Assembly: GCF_004000765.1 (NCBI RefSeq)
Contig: NZ_BILW01000009.1
Coordinates: 62,001-126,000 of the forward strand
Direction of reading: 5' to 3'
Source of the DNA: Paenibacillus chondroitinus NBRC 15376
GTDB taxonomy: Bacteria > Bacillota > Bacilli > Paenibacillales > NBRC-103111
Length of the DNA: 64,000 nt
In this document: piece by piece, positions 17,520-26,424 of the stretch
Layout: every line of letters begins with the position of its first letter
Position numbering within the stretch: position 1 is the first letter of the stretch
Program-made: the position numbers and the translations under genes
The notes under the pieces: model-generated
The model's input: only the letters and a program-made list of their open reading frames with translations
What the model was told of the DNA's origin: nothing
Database searches by the model: none

Positions 17520-17972
17520 ATGCCAAAAATCATTATCGTTTACGCCAGCATGTCAGGAAATACGGAGGAAATCGCTGAAGAAATCGCAGCAGGCATACGT
17601 GAGGCAGGCATTGAGCCTGTTGTGAAATCCGTCATGGATGTGAGCGGTGTAGATCTCGTGAACTACGATGGTATTCTGCTTGGAGCCTATACATGGGGCG
17701 ATGGCGATCTGCCAGACGAATTCGAAGACTTCTACGATGAGTTAGAAGATCTGGATCTAAGTGGACGCAAATCCGGCGCATTCGGCTCTGCTGACTCTTC
17801 CTACACACACTTTGGTGCAGCTGTAGACACAATCGAAGAGAGACTTGCCGAGATCGGAACGGAGAAAGTATTTGACGGTTTGAAAATCGAATTTAATCCG
17901 ACTAGCGAGCAAAAGAAATTATGTCGTGAACTAGGCGCGAAATTCGCTGCTGCTGTCGCTGTTTCGGCCTAA
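17520..17972 (+). CDS. Flavodoxin, iron-regulated
   Basis: A 150-residue short-chain flavodoxin. The FMN phosphate loop is YASMSGNTEEIA and the aromatic/acidic loop is GAYTWGDGDLPDEF; the middle is strongly acidic (EDFYDELEDLDLSG), as usual for electron carriers. ATG 17520 follows GTGGAGGG; the upstream in-frame ATG at 17454 would add a non-homologous extension. The Fur box over the promoter implies derepression under iron starvation, when flavodoxin replaces ferredoxin. B. subtilis YkuN/YkuP are known Fur-controlled counterparts. Confidence 0.93.
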   Translation: MPKIIIVYASMSGNTEEIAEEIAAGIREAGIEPVVKSVMDVSGVDLVNYDGILLGAYTWGDGDLPDEFEDFYDELEDLDLSGRKSGAFGSADSSYTHFGAAVDTIEERLAEIGTEKVFDGLKIEFNPTSEQKKLCRELGAKFAAAVAVSA

Positions 17973-18298
17973 TACATGTTGGCGGGCTTTGGCTTTTCGC
18001 TGGGCTCGCTTCTCATTGACACTCCCGCCTATGTTGCACTTCTTACAATGAAATTGATTGTTTTTAGCACCACATTGGTTTTTCGTTGTACAATGTGCAA
18101 TTATTTCAGCTGAAATCGCCCCATTCACCGCCATTTGGCTAAGTAACGTTGTACTTAGTACAACGAACTGCCCTTCAGGCTGCAAAAAGCACCTATTTCG
18201 CTGCAAAAAATGCAACGAAACTCCCCAACAGCTCAGCTATGCTCCAAATAAAAAGGATCGGAACACAGCTGCTTCGCTGCTGCTCCAATCCCTATTTT
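17973..18298. other. Non-coding block with palindromes, possible dispersed repeat
   Basis: I see no supported gene here. The stretch contains a perfect palindrome CGTTGTAC-TTA-GTACAACG (18144-18162) and several TTGYAC/GTRCAA units (near 18033, 18080 and 18144), and it ends in the MgtC terminator. Its texture resembles non-coding interspersed sequences seen in Paenibacillus genomes (from memory). Short open frames across it have no ribosome binding sites. Confidence 0.35.
18255..18292 (-). terminator. Terminator after the MgtC gene
   Basis: On the minus strand a G/C-rich imperfect hairpin (GGATTGGAGCAGC paired with GCTGTGTTCCGATCC) is followed by TTTTTATTT, starting right after the stop at 18299. 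Confidence 0.65.
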
Positions 18299-18985
18299 CT
18301 ACAAAGTCTCTACTTCGGCCATTTCAATATACGGCATACTCTTTAACTCTTCATATACTTCTGATGCATACTTACGGTCAATAAAAACAATGAAATTGAG
18401 TTCCTGCAGTTCATGACTCAACTCTTTGATGTGTACACTTTTCATTCTATACCCTCTAGCGATAATGTCCTTGATGATATTCGTTAAATTACCCTCATGG
18501 GATACGATGAGCTTGACTCGCAGATCCTTCATCAGCAGCGGTCTTGGTCCCTTTTTCTTAATATAATACGGCAGTAACACGACACTCACCATAATAAGCA
18601 GCAGTCCCACAAACGCCTCAACAAAAAAACCGGCGCCAATGGCAATTCCTAGCCCAGCCGCTCCCCAAATCATCGCCGCCGTCGTTAGCCCAATAATGAC
18701 ATCATTATGCTTCCGAAGTATGGCTCCTGCGCCAAGAAATCCGATCCCACTAACCACCTGCGCCGCAAGCCGCATAGGATCCATGACATGAAGCCCGGGA
18801 ACCGCATATTTATTCGCAGATTCAATAGATACTATTGTTAGCAAGCAACTGCTTAAACAAATGACCAGAGAGGTTTTGAGTCCAAGTGGTTTATTTCTGA
18901 TTTCTCGTTCTAAGCCAATAATTAAACCGAAAATAGCTGCAATTCCTAATTTTATTAAATCATGTACGTCTACTGTTACTAGCAT
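18299..18985 (-). CDS. MgtC/SapB family membrane protein
   Basis: A 228-residue protein with the MgtC N-terminal membrane domain of about five segments (IFGLIIGLEREIRNKPLGLKT, QVVSGIGFLGAGAILR, GLTTAAMIWGAAGLGIAIG) and a C-terminal ACT-like soluble domain (about residues 150-228). AGAGGAGA precedes ATG 18985. MgtC-type proteins are linked to growth at low magnesium, and in some pathogens to inhibition of ATP synthase. No magnesium riboswitch is evident upstream. Confidence 0.9.
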   Translation of the reverse strand: MLVTVDVHDLIKLGIAAIFGLIIGLEREIRNKPLGLKTSLVICLSSCLLTIVSIESANKYAVPGLHVMDPMRLAAQVVSGIGFLGAGAILRKHNDVIIGLTTAAMIWGAAGLGIAIGAGFFVEAFVGLLLIMVSVVLLPYYIKKKGPRPLLMKDLRVKLIVSHEGNLTNIIKDIIARGYRMKSVHIKELSHELQELNFIVFIDRKYASEVYEELKSMPYIEMAEVETL

Positions 18986-19088
18986 CGTTGTTGTCTCCTC
19001 TATTTTGAAGTCATTTACAATATATTAACATTAACAAGGTATATATAAATAGGGATGAATGAATTGCTTTTTTAGTCAAAAAATACAA

Positions 19089-19127
19089 AAAAACCTTCTA
19101 GAGTTGTTCACTCTGGCAGGCTTCTTT
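19089..19127 (-). terminator. Terminator at the end of the bacteriocin operon
   Basis: On the minus strand a hairpin with CCT-AGAGT/ACTCT-AGG arms is followed by seven T residues, about 30 bases after the stop of the 119-residue membrane protein gene. It closes the AT-rich gene block. Confidence 0.65.
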
Positions 19128-19157
19128 TATATGCTTATTTACTTGTATTCTAGAGTT

Positions 19158-19517
19158 TCATTTCGATCCTCTATTCATAAAAACCGATACAAACATACTT
19201 AATACGAACGCTGGAACAAAAATGACAGACATCGTGAACCAACTCCAGTCAAACATACCCCGTATAAGCATGGTTATAACCCCAACTATTGTGAAAAATA
19301 CTATTAGTATTAAGAACCGTCTTCCTGTTTTCTTATCCAAACCTAAACTTCGATTTTTTTTGATGAAGTATAGTATGGAAATAGCAGTAGATGTAATGAT
19401 TGCACCTATCCATCCAATAGTTGGAGCGTACTCAACATAGTTTTTACCGTTCAGAGCAAGCAGCATAAAGACTATGTTACATGCCATAGCAAAGTTTACT
19501 AATCGGTTATTTTTCAT
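19158..19517 (-). CDS. Small four-helix membrane protein, end of bacteriocin operon
   Basis: A 119-residue protein with four predicted membrane segments (about residues 8-22, 33-50, 67-85, 93-112) and short Lys/Arg-rich loops. TAGGAGA precedes ATG 19517. It follows the MacB-like permease gene by 26 bases in the same direction and is the last gene before the terminator. I do not recognise a family. Position and size would suit an accessory or self-protection protein of the bacteriocin locus, but that is inference only. Confidence 0.6.
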   Translation of the reverse strand: MKNNRLVNFAMACNIVFMLLALNGKNYVEYAPTIGWIGAIITSTAISILYFIKKNRSLGLDKKTGRRFLILIVFFTIVGVITMLIRGMFDWSWFTMSVIFVPAFVLSMFVSVFMNRGSK

Positions 19518-19543
19518 TTAATTCTCCTATGCGGTATGAAGCT

Positions 19544-20755
19544 TTATTCATATCGTAGCGATTCATTAGGATCACATTTGGCGGCCTTATTCGCTGGCAG
19601 CATGCCAAATATAATACCTATAGACATTGAAAATAACACCCCTCCAATAACTACAGGAACCGATACTAGCGGCGGCCAGTTAGTTAACAACGATACTAAA
19701 TAAGCTCCCCCGGTTCCAATGAGAATACCTATACTGCCCCCTAATGTTGTTAATGTCATAGATTCAATTAAAAACTGCAGCAATATACTTCCCCGCGTGG
19801 CACCCAATGCTTTGCGAATGCCAATCTCTCTAGTTCTTTCGGTTACTGAAACTAGCATAATATTCATAACTCCAATACCGCCTACAACCAGCGAAATTCC
19901 CGCAATGCCACTTATAATGGCTGTCATGGTCTTTGTAATCGTTGAGAGAGATTCTTGAATTTGTTCCATATTAAAAATATAATATTCACCGTTTGTTTTC
20001 TTAGATCGATATTTTAGATTAAGCAGGTCAACTGCCTTCTGCCCGGCTGCCTTCAGCTTATTCGGATCTTTGGCTTGAATGGCTAACGAATGGATGCTGT
20101 CCTCTCCGAACAGAGTTGGCCATACTGAGATAGGAACGAGGATTTTTTTTGCTCCAAAATTTAGGAAATTCTTCTTTTTTTCCTTATATATACCTACAAC
20201 TTTAAAGGAGATTCCTTCTAGTTCAATGATTTCTCCTACGAAGCTTGTTCCTCTCCCTAATTTCTTGATTACATCTTCACTTAACAGTGCAACCTTTCGT
20301 CCTTGTTGGATTTCATTTTTTGTCATAAGACGCCCTGAAATCAGTTCAAGTGGGTATAAATCGTAATATCCTTCCGTTATACCGACTAATTGAGAATTAA
20401 CGATTTTATCTAAATAATGTAAAACAGAAGAAGCTGAATTCATCTTAATAATGCTTGATATTTCAGGAAGCTTTTGCAAATCAAAAACATCACTCTCATC
20501 AAATCTAACAGCAATCTCATCAAAATTCAGTTCAACCTCTTCATCCGTCTCTTGAATGCGATAAAGAATATCTAGTGAATTATTGCCATTGCCAACTAAA
20601 TTCTTTTTTAATGCTGCTTCACCCCCTTGTCCTATTGCAACAATGGTAATTATAGAAGCCACAGCAATAATTATTCCAAGCATCGTTAGCAGCGATCTTA
20701 ATTTATGCGCATACAACGATGTAACAGCCATCTTCACGCACTCCCATAACTCCAT
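19544..20755 (-). CDS. MacB/FtsX-type ABC permease of the bacteriocin locus
   Basis: A 403-residue permease with the MacB architecture: one N-terminal membrane segment, a large extracytoplasmic domain (about residues 45-270), and three C-terminal segments. Family signatures are LRSLLTMLGIIIAVASIITIVAIGQG and VTERTREIGIRKALGATRGSI. It starts two bases after the ATPase gene ends, so it forms one export unit with that ATPase and the adaptor. In AS-48 the equivalent as-48EFGH genes encode an accessory ABC system that raises resistance and export; as-48H is the positional counterpart. Confidence 0.88.
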   Translation of the reverse strand: MELWECVKMAVTSLYAHKLRSLLTMLGIIIAVASIITIVAIGQGGEAALKKNLVGNGNNSLDILYRIQETDEEVELNFDEIAVRFDESDVFDLQKLPEISSIIKMNSASSVLHYLDKIVNSQLVGITEGYYDLYPLELISGRLMTKNEIQQGRKVALLSEDVIKKLGRGTSFVGEIIELEGISFKVVGIYKEKKKNFLNFGAKKILVPISVWPTLFGEDSIHSLAIQAKDPNKLKAAGQKAVDLLNLKYRSKKTNGEYYIFNMEQIQESLSTITKTMTAIISGIAGISLVVGGIGVMNIMLVSVTERTREIGIRKALGATRGSILLQFLIESMTLTTLGGSIGILIGTGGAYLVSLLTNWPPLVSVPVVIGGVLFSMSIGIIFGMLPANKAAKCDPNESLRYE

Positions 20756-20757
20756 CC

Positions 20758-21435
20758 CTACCGCCTCCGGTCCTCTACAACAATTCCGTCTCTAAGAAGG
20801 ATGGTTCTTTGGGCATACTGAGCTATCTCCGGTTCATGAGTAACTAGAATAATTGTCTTGCCTTCCCGATTAAATTCAGAGAAAATGCTCATAACCTGTT
20901 CACCTGTCTTTGAATCAAGGGAACCTGTAGGTTCGTCTGCAAGAATCACATCGGGATTATTAATAATTGCTCGGGCTATTGCTACACGCTGCTTCTGCCC
21001 GCCTGATAACTGATTTGGATAATGATTCATTCGATCCCTGAGCCCGACTATCTCTAAAGCTCTATGAGCTTTTTCCTTTCTTATTTTTTTCTTCTCCCTG
21101 GCATAAATTAAAGGAAGCTCTGTATTGGCTAATGCACTTAACCTCGGCAGCAAGTGAAATTGTTGAAAAACGAAGCCAATGTGCTTATTGCGGTATTTGG
21201 CCAATTCCTTATCCGAGGATACCGAGACATCCTTTCCATTCAAAAAGTACGTACCCGAAGTTATTGTATCTAATAGCCCAATAATACTCATGAGAGTAGA
21301 TTTGCCGGAACCGGAAGGTCCCATTATAGCTACAAATTCGCCTTGTTCAATCAACAAGCTTAATCTTTGTAAAACAGGGACTTGAATTGCCTCCGTTTTA
21401 TATGTTTTAAACACATTATGAAGTTGGAGCATCAA
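20758..21435 (-). CDS. MacB/LolD-type ABC ATPase of the bacteriocin locus
   Basis: A 225-residue ATPase with Walker [11 protein letters not shown]-loop [12 protein letters not shown], signature LSGGQKQR, Walker [13 protein letters not shown] and H-loop VTHEP. These are typical for the ATPases that serve MacB-like permeases. The start overlaps the end of the adaptor gene by 20 bases. It should energise the adaptor/permease complex and corresponds in position to as-48G. Confidence 0.9.
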   Translation of the reverse strand: MMLQLHNVFKTYKTEAIQVPVLQRLSLLIEQGEFVAIMGPSGSGKSTLMSIIGLLDTITSGTYFLNGKDVSVSSDKELAKYRNKHIGFVFQQFHLLPRLSALANTELPLIYAREKKKIRKEKAHRALEIVGLRDRMNHYPNQLSGGQKQRVAIARAIINNPDVILADEPTGSLDSKTGEQVMSIFSEFNREGKTIILVTHEPEIAQYAQRTILLRDGIVVEDRRR

Positions 21436-22576
21436 CTTTCACTTCCATTCCGTCTTTCCATTCTACTTTCGGATGTCTGACAATGATATCCCCTTCATTA
21501 ACACCTGTTAACACTTCTTTAAACTCATCGTTCATTAAGCCAATCGTTATTTCTCTCTTTTGCAGCCTGTTGTTTACAACTACAAAAACAAATTCTTTAC
21601 TATCCTTTGCGAAAGTTACATCATGAGGCAGGGTAAGCACATTGTCTTTTACGTTTATTTGTATTTCCACAGACACATGATAGCCATCTTGCAATCCTTT
21701 TCGGTTATCCACGAGAGCAACCTCATACGGGTAAGAAGTTACTGATGCGTTCTTTTCAACACCTGCATTTAAGACATTTTGAGAAGGACTTAACTGGATA
21801 CTCTCAATCTTCCCCTCCCATACTTCACTTGATAAAACTTTTGCTCTCACTTTTACCGGCTGGCCCGCTTTTACAAAAACAGAATCAAACTCCGTAATTG
21901 TGCCTTTAACTTTGTATGGTTCATTAGAAGCGATATGAATGATAGGATCTTGTGAATCTGTAGTTGATTTATTGGCATTCCTCGTAATTTTCTTAACAAC
22001 TCCAGACACCACGCTTTTGACAACTAAGTTGTCCCTCTTTTTCAAAAGACTAGTTAATTCCATCTCATTTTGCTGTATGGATAACATGATATACTTCACT
22101 TGACGCTCTAACTCATTTTTATTGTTCTCCGCTTGTCGAAGTGATTCCTCAATCTGTAACGTATCTTTTAAATTATGTTTAAAGTCTGCCTCCAGATTGT
22201 CCAGCTTTTCACGATACTGCTCAAGTTCAAGCGATAAGCGAGATCTGGAAATCTCCAACAATTTCATCTTGTTATTAATCTCTTCTTCATCATAGCGAAA
22301 CAGTTCTGTCCCCTTCCTAACTTCCTGCCCCTCACTAACAAAAATATCTTTAATGCTCCCCATGGATTCATCTTTAAAAATCCGTTCTTCTTCCCTTGGT
22401 GTAACAGTTCCTGAAGCAACTAAAGTGTCTGACATTTGCTGCATTTTCACTTCAAAAGTCTGTACGCTTGTAACATTAGAGTGGGAAAACTTAGACTTTA
22501 CTAGTAAAAATATATTTAATCCCACTATGCTTAGAATACCAATGCCAATAATGGTTATTAACCACTTCTTCTTCAT
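21416..22576 (-). CDS. HlyD/MacA-like adaptor of the bacteriocin locus
   Basis: A 386-residue membrane fusion protein. One N-terminal membrane segment is followed by a biotinyl-lipoyl half motif, a long coiled-coil hairpin (about residues 100-175), the second lipoyl half, and a beta-barrel domain. The short motif SEGQEVRKGTELFRYD and the later VSGVVKKI belong to the lipoyl fold. It overlaps the ATPase gene and corresponds to as-48F in position. It probably bridges the permease to the envelope and takes part in exporting the circular peptide or in self-protection. Confidence 0.87.
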   Translation of the reverse strand: MKKKWLITIIGIGILSIVGLNIFLLVKSKFSHSNVTSVQTFEVKMQQMSDTLVASGTVTPREEERIFKDESMGSIKDIFVSEGQEVRKGTELFRYDEEEINNKMKLLEISRSRLSLELEQYREKLDNLEADFKHNLKDTLQIEESLRQAENNKNELERQVKYIMLSIQQNEMELTSLLKKRDNLVVKSVVSGVVKKITRNANKSTTDSQDPIIHIASNEPYKVKGTITEFDSVFVKAGQPVKVRAKVLSSEVWEGKIESIQLSPSQNVLNAGVEKNASVTSYPYEVALVDNRKGLQDGYHVSVEIQINVKDNVLTLPHDVTFAKDSKEFVFVVVNNRLQKREITIGLMNDEFKEVLTGVNEGDIIVRHPKVEWKDGMEVKVDAPTS

Positions 22577-22704
22577 AGAATCCGCCTTTAGCTTTGAATC
22601 TTAATGCACTGAATATTTGATACTTAACCAACCTTATCGCGAATTTTTAACATCGGAAAAACAATAATTTAGCGGGAATTTTATTATCCAAGCCTAGGAA
22701 CTCC

Positions 22705-22863
22705 TTATTTTTTCTTCAATATATTCATTATTGCAGAAGCCATAAAAGCACCTGATAGCATTAAAATTAGTTGTGCCGCTCTGAAATGTATTAATGGAGT
22801 ACTGAGAATACTTAAAAACACGCAAGTTGAAACAACTAAAATAATTATGTACAGTCTTCGCAT
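22705..22863 (-). CDS. 52-residue hydrophobic cationic protein, candidate immunity protein
   Basis: Reading from ATG 22863 gives 52 residues: MRRLYIII at the start, two hydrophobic segments (about residues 4-22 and 31-46), and a C-terminal KKK. GGGGGG stands just upstream and the gene begins one base after the stop of the ATPase gene, so translation is coupled. Circular bacteriocin operons commonly carry a 50-60 residue hydrophobic cationic immunity protein directly after the ATPase gene (As-48D1 is the example I recall). The position and composition fit well. There is no sequence motif that proves it. Confidence 0.7.
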   Translation of the reverse strand: MRRLYIIILVVSTCVFLSILSTPLIHFRAAQLILMLSGAFMASAIMNILKKK

Positions 22864-22864
22864 T

Positions 22865-23509
22865 CTAGGACCCCCCATTTGAAGTTTTCAGAGCTAACGT
22901 TCGATTCGCTAGAGTGTTAATAATTGAATCTACGTGACTGACGAATATAACCGCTTTATTTCCACAAGTATATTCAGATAATAAATTCATAGCTAGTTTT
23001 TGAGAATCAGAATCAAAAGAAGAGAATGGCTCGTCCAGTAAGCATACTTCTGTTTCCCTGGCCATCATCGCGATAAAAAACAATTTCTGCTTCATACCTG
23101 TTGAGTAATCAAGAACTCTTTTGTTCAAAAAATCCGTCAAACCGAATTGATGACACAACTCATTGACTTTATTTAGATAACTCTGATGATTATCTACTTT
23201 AAATAGATTCATTATGAACAGTAAATTATCAATACCTGTTAATAACTCGTACAATGATGGTGCAACAGGAATATACGCGATTTTATTTTTATAAGCTGAC
23301 ATATCTACAACAGGACGTCCTTCATAGAATAAAAAATTACGAGCATCAATAAGTCCAGCCATAATTTTTAACAATGTTGATTTACCTGCACCATTCCTGC
23401 CCGTGATGCACAAACGTTCACCTGATTGAACTTCTAAATTGAACTGTTTCAATAAGACATGGTCCTCATAGGAGAATATAAGGTCCCGAATATGTAGTTT
23501 AGGCTGCAT
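22865..23509 (-). CDS. ABC-type ATPase, As-48D-like
   Basis: A 214-residue ATPase with Walker A GRNGAGKST, signature YSTGMKQK (an ABC-2 style variant of LSGGQ), Walker B VCLLDEPFSSFDSD and H-loop VSHVD. It overlaps the Yip1-like gene by 11 bases. In circular bacteriocin clusters this ATPase works with the small hydrophobic protein and the polytopic membrane proteins in secretion and immunity. It is distinct from the MacB-type ATPase at 20758-21435. Confidence 0.87.
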   Translation of the reverse strand: MQPKLHIRDLIFSYEDHVLLKQFNLEVQSGERLCITGRNGAGKSTLLKIMAGLIDARNFLFYEGRPVVDMSAYKNKIAYIPVAPSLYELLTGIDNLLFIMNLFKVDNHQSYLNKVNELCHQFGLTDFLNKRVLDYSTGMKQKLFFIAMMARETEVCLLDEPFSSFDSDSQKLAMNLLSEYTCGNKAVIFVSHVDSIINTLANRTLALKTSNGGS

Positions 23510-24047
23510 AGCGCATCACTCCAATAAATATGAGGGAAAACTGGCTCAATAAAATGACCATACACAATATAAATGCAAAGGGTTTGCTTACTTGGATATA
23601 CGAAACACTCCCATAATAAAGTAAGCGAAGAGATATAACATTTACAATTATTTGGATGAAATTCATATTAATCACAAAGTAAATGTTATTATTATTTAAA
23701 ATGACAAGAAGAATAATTGAGCTAACCATAAAAGGGAGCGCAGTAACGTTAATAAGCAAAGAATATACTCGCTTCATGGATAAATCGGCTTTAACGAATA
23801 TGGCAACCAGGGCATATAACGCAGTTATAATTCCATTAAAAATATAATAAAGGGGGATAACCACGCCTCCGAATACAATAAAGAAAAGAATCATTTTAGA
23901 ATTTATAGGGGTTTCCAATAGACTTAATCCAATAATAGCAATAACTACATTAGCAATTAAAATGAGGGGTAAACTATACCACACTAATCTCCTGTTGTTT
24001 ACCCCAGTATCAAAAAACGTTTTGGGATGCGTCCATAAATGAAACAT
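23499..24047 (-). CDS. Yip1-like membrane protein of the bacteriocin locus
   Basis: A 182-residue protein with five predicted membrane segments. It opens with MFHLWTHPKTFFDTG, the motif typical of the bacterial Yip1 family. GGGGGAAGAT precedes ATG 24047; a longer frame from 24113 would overlap the upstream gene without a ribosome binding site. Its place between the SpoIIM-like gene and the ATPase gene is that of as-48C1. It is likely part of the membrane complex for maturation, secretion or immunity. The biochemical activity is unknown. Confidence 0.8.
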   Translation of the reverse strand: MFHLWTHPKTFFDTGVNNRRLVWYSLPLILIANVVIAIIGLSLLETPINSKMILFFIVFGGVVIPLYYIFNGIITALYALVAIFVKADLSMKRVYSLLINVTALPFMVSSIILLVILNNNNIYFVINMNFIQIIVNVISLRLLYYGSVSYIQVSKPFAFILCMVILLSQFSLIFIGVMRYAA

Positions 24048-24060
24048 ATCTTCCCCCGAT

Positions 24061-24579
24061 TTATTGTAATGTGACCCTACTGATACTACCCTCGACAAAT
24101 CCAGCGATAACAATCATTAGTAATGCACAAAATAATAGAGTTAAACCATCTTTAACCATTAGTGAAATCTCTTGAGGTTTATTTTTAAACCATATCCATA
24201 AAATTCGAGCTGAAAATGATCCAACTGTGGCACAAAACAAAAGTCCCAGCAGTTCAAAAAAAAAGTGAGGTAGGAGCCCTCTATAAATTGAATTCATCCC
24301 ATAAAAGGATGTAACATATGAAATAACGTAGCCAATAAGATAACCATTTCCCAATATAATTATGTTTGAAAGAAGACCAGCTGATACCCAGCCTGCTACA
24401 ATTATTACTCCACCAATTCTCAAATTATTTATAATAATATCCTTTGCCGATGCTTCTGATGGTTGTAGAAAACCAGGAACATTATTTTCACCATCACACA
24501 CACCATAAAAAACACCCACTATAAAGAACACTAAACTAATTAAAGCCAGATATTTTTGCCGTGCCCACATCCCCTTCAC
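24061..24579 (-). CDS. SpoIIM/DUF95 membrane protein of the bacteriocin locus
   Basis: A 172-residue protein with about five membrane segments. The hallmark stretch is LLPHFFFELLGLLFCATVGS, matching the LPHGIFELPA motif of SpoIIM/DUF95 proteins. DUF95 proteins occur in nearly all described circular bacteriocin clusters and are needed for production. In this context the sporulation role of SpoIIM itself is unlikely. The gene starts 4 bases after the large polytopic protein gene ends. Confidence 0.85.
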   Translation of the reverse strand: MKGMWARQKYLALISLVFFIVGVFYGVCDGENNVPGFLQPSEASAKDIIINNLRIGGVIIVAGWVSAGLLSNIIILGNGYLIGYVISYVTSFYGMNSIYRGLLPHFFFELLGLLFCATVGSFSARILWIWFKNKPQEISLMVKDGLTLLFCALLMIVIAGFVEGSISRVTLQ

Positions 24580-24583
24580 TCAA

Positions 24584-26347
24584 TTACAACCGCCTTTCAA
24601 ATTCCAACTTGCTAGCACCTCTCTTAGAAATGCTATTTGCAATTGTTCCAAAAACAATAACAATCAAAGTAAAATATATTGAAAATGCGTATGGGAGCAT
24701 ATTTATTACCTCTTGTGGAAGATGCAAGAAGATCAACAAATATAAAGCAATGAGCAACGGCACCACAGCAAATTTCCTAGGGATCGCCTGAAACTTTCGA
24801 TATATATTAACTTCCTCAATAGTGTCTCCGACATCCAACTTATTCTGGTTTTTAAATTTACTAATTTGTGGAGATATATATAACTGACATAACGGAGATA
24901 TCCAATAAGCTAAACATTGCACCCAAAAAATCGTGAATAGATGACTCCACAATCCCTGAAACATCCACAAGCTCATCATAATAATGATCATCATTGGAAT
25001 TATCATTGTTAGTCTCATAAACTTTAATTTAGCTAAATAAAGTTTTAAAATGGGAGTTTTAGATAATCGAATTAATTCAATTTGTTTGCCTTCAGAGCTT
25101 ATTAGAAATAAAATTGGGAATTCCTCTCTCAATTCATAGGCTTGATTCACAATTGTCAAAAGCGAAAATGTAATTATGAATGTAACGATATAACCAACAT
25201 TTGAAACAGAATTAACCGCAGCTAGGAATATTCCAAAATAAAAAGAAGATTCATAGGACAAAAATACCAATGAAAAAAATTGTGGTGAGATTATCCATCG
25301 ACTTTCTTTTAATTGTTGAGTATCTTTCCAGAGAAAAATATCATTTGGGAAAAGCACTTCACGAAATTTTTGAAGCATTTTACTATAAGCCACCAAGAAA
25401 TCGCGTCCAAAAGACCGTTGGATTATGCTTTCAGTGAAATTGTATTGAGGCATTAACTGTTTAAAAAACAACAGCACAAAACCTCCAAAACAAACTATGA
25501 TAATCCAATAGAGCATCGAACCTGAGTAGAATTCATTCTCAAACCTAACAAGAAATGAACTCTCATTAAATGCAAAATCAAAAATCCAATGCATCTTCAA
25601 TGTTACGTAGTCCTGCACCAAAGGGAACAACTCTTCCCACATTCGGTTATCAATCACTTGATCCCAACTCTTGAACTGCTCTCTGACAATAAAGATAAAT
25701 GGGGAAATTACCAAAATAATGCTATAGCCTAGTGCGCAAAATATGCTGGAAGTGATAATATAGCCTGCAAACCTAAATATACCTATTGGCTTTAAAACTT
25801 TATGAACCATATACAACCCGTATCCTAAGTTAAAAATAATGAAACATATTAAAGCAAGAAAAAAACCAGTACTAATTACAAAAATACTACCAATTAAAGT
25901 TAATTCCGGATGAATGCCAATATAAACAGAAAAAGCTAATATATATATACTTGGATATGTGCATATCAACCAAAACCACTGTTCAGCTAAAAGCATTAAG
26001 TAAATAAACCGCTCACTTCTTGGAGAGACGTTATATAGGTTCGACTCAGTCGGAAAGTGCGTTCTTCGATATACTATCAATCCTTGAATCGCATGGAAAA
26101 TCAAAAACCCCAAAAAAATACATGCTCCCCAAACATTCTTTAACTCCGGTCTATACAAGAATTTTAGTGATGTAAAAGCTACTATAATAGCAGGTATGGC
26201 TCCCAACAATTTCATGAAGAAAAAGAATCGAACTCGATTCCATTTCTTAATAATTGCGAAAGTTTCAAATAACCTTAGGAATTGATTTTCAATACGGTTC
26301 TTAATTGTAAGACGAATTAAAAATAACCATTGCAGCATTTGAGCCAA
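24584..26347 (-). CDS. Large polytopic membrane protein, As-48B-like
   Basis: A 587-residue protein with some 12-14 hydrophobic segments and few charged loops. I recognise no enzymatic motif. Its size, topology and place directly after the bacteriocin precursor gene match As-48B, which is needed for AS-48 maturation and circularisation or secretion. AAGGAG lies before both TTG 26347 and ATG 26338, so the start is uncertain by three codons. The gene begins just past a strong hairpin (26381-26417) that separates it from the precursor gene. Confidence 0.78.
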   Translation of the reverse strand: MAQMLQWLFLIRLTIKNRIENQFLRLFETFAIIKKWNRVRFFFFMKLLGAIPAIIVAFTSLKFLYRPELKNVWGACIFLGFLIFHAIQGLIVYRRTHFPTESNLYNVSPRSERFIYLMLLAEQWFWLICTYPSIYILAFSVYIGIHPELTLIGSIFVISTGFFLALICFIIFNLGYGLYMVHKVLKPIGIFRFAGYIITSSIFCALGYSIILVISPFIFIVREQFKSWDQVIDNRMWEELFPLVQDYVTLKMHWIFDFAFNESSFLVRFENEFYSGSMLYWIIIVCFGGFVLLFFKQLMPQYNFTESIIQRSFGRDFLVAYSKMLQKFREVLFPNDIFLWKDTQQLKESRWIISPQFFSLVFLSYESSFYFGIFLAAVNSVSNVGYIVTFIITFSLLTIVNQAYELREEFPILFLISSEGKQIELIRLSKTPILKLYLAKLKFMRLTMIIPMMIIIMMSLWMFQGLWSHLFTIFWVQCLAYWISPLCQLYISPQISKFKNQNKLDVGDTIEEVNIYRKFQAIPRKFAVVPLLIALYLLIFLHLPQEVINMLPYAFSIYFTLIVIVFGTIANSISKRGASKLEFERRL

Positions 26348-26380
26348 TCACTCCTTAAGAATGCGTGCATAAAATAATCA

Positions 26381-26417
26381 AGAAGGAATGAGGGGCACAA
26401 ACACCCTCATTCCTTCT
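26381..26417 (-). promoter_or_regulatory. Strong hairpin between precursor and downstream genes
   Basis: Arms 26381-26394 and 26404-26417 are perfect 14-bp complements with a 9-base loop. On the minus strand the stem is followed by TGATTATTTT, a weak T-run. It is probably a partial terminator or mRNA stabiliser giving more precursor than processing transcript. Confidence 0.7.
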
Positions 26418-26424
26418 AAAATAA

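Noticed and set aside
19544-22576. Independent MacAB macrolide exporter
   Set aside because: The trio is transcribed with the bacteriocin genes and matches the as-48EFGH arrangement, so the context decides.
24061-24579. SpoIIM as a true sporulation gene
   Set aside because: DUF95 proteins are standard in circular bacteriocin clusters, and every neighbour here belongs to such a cluster.
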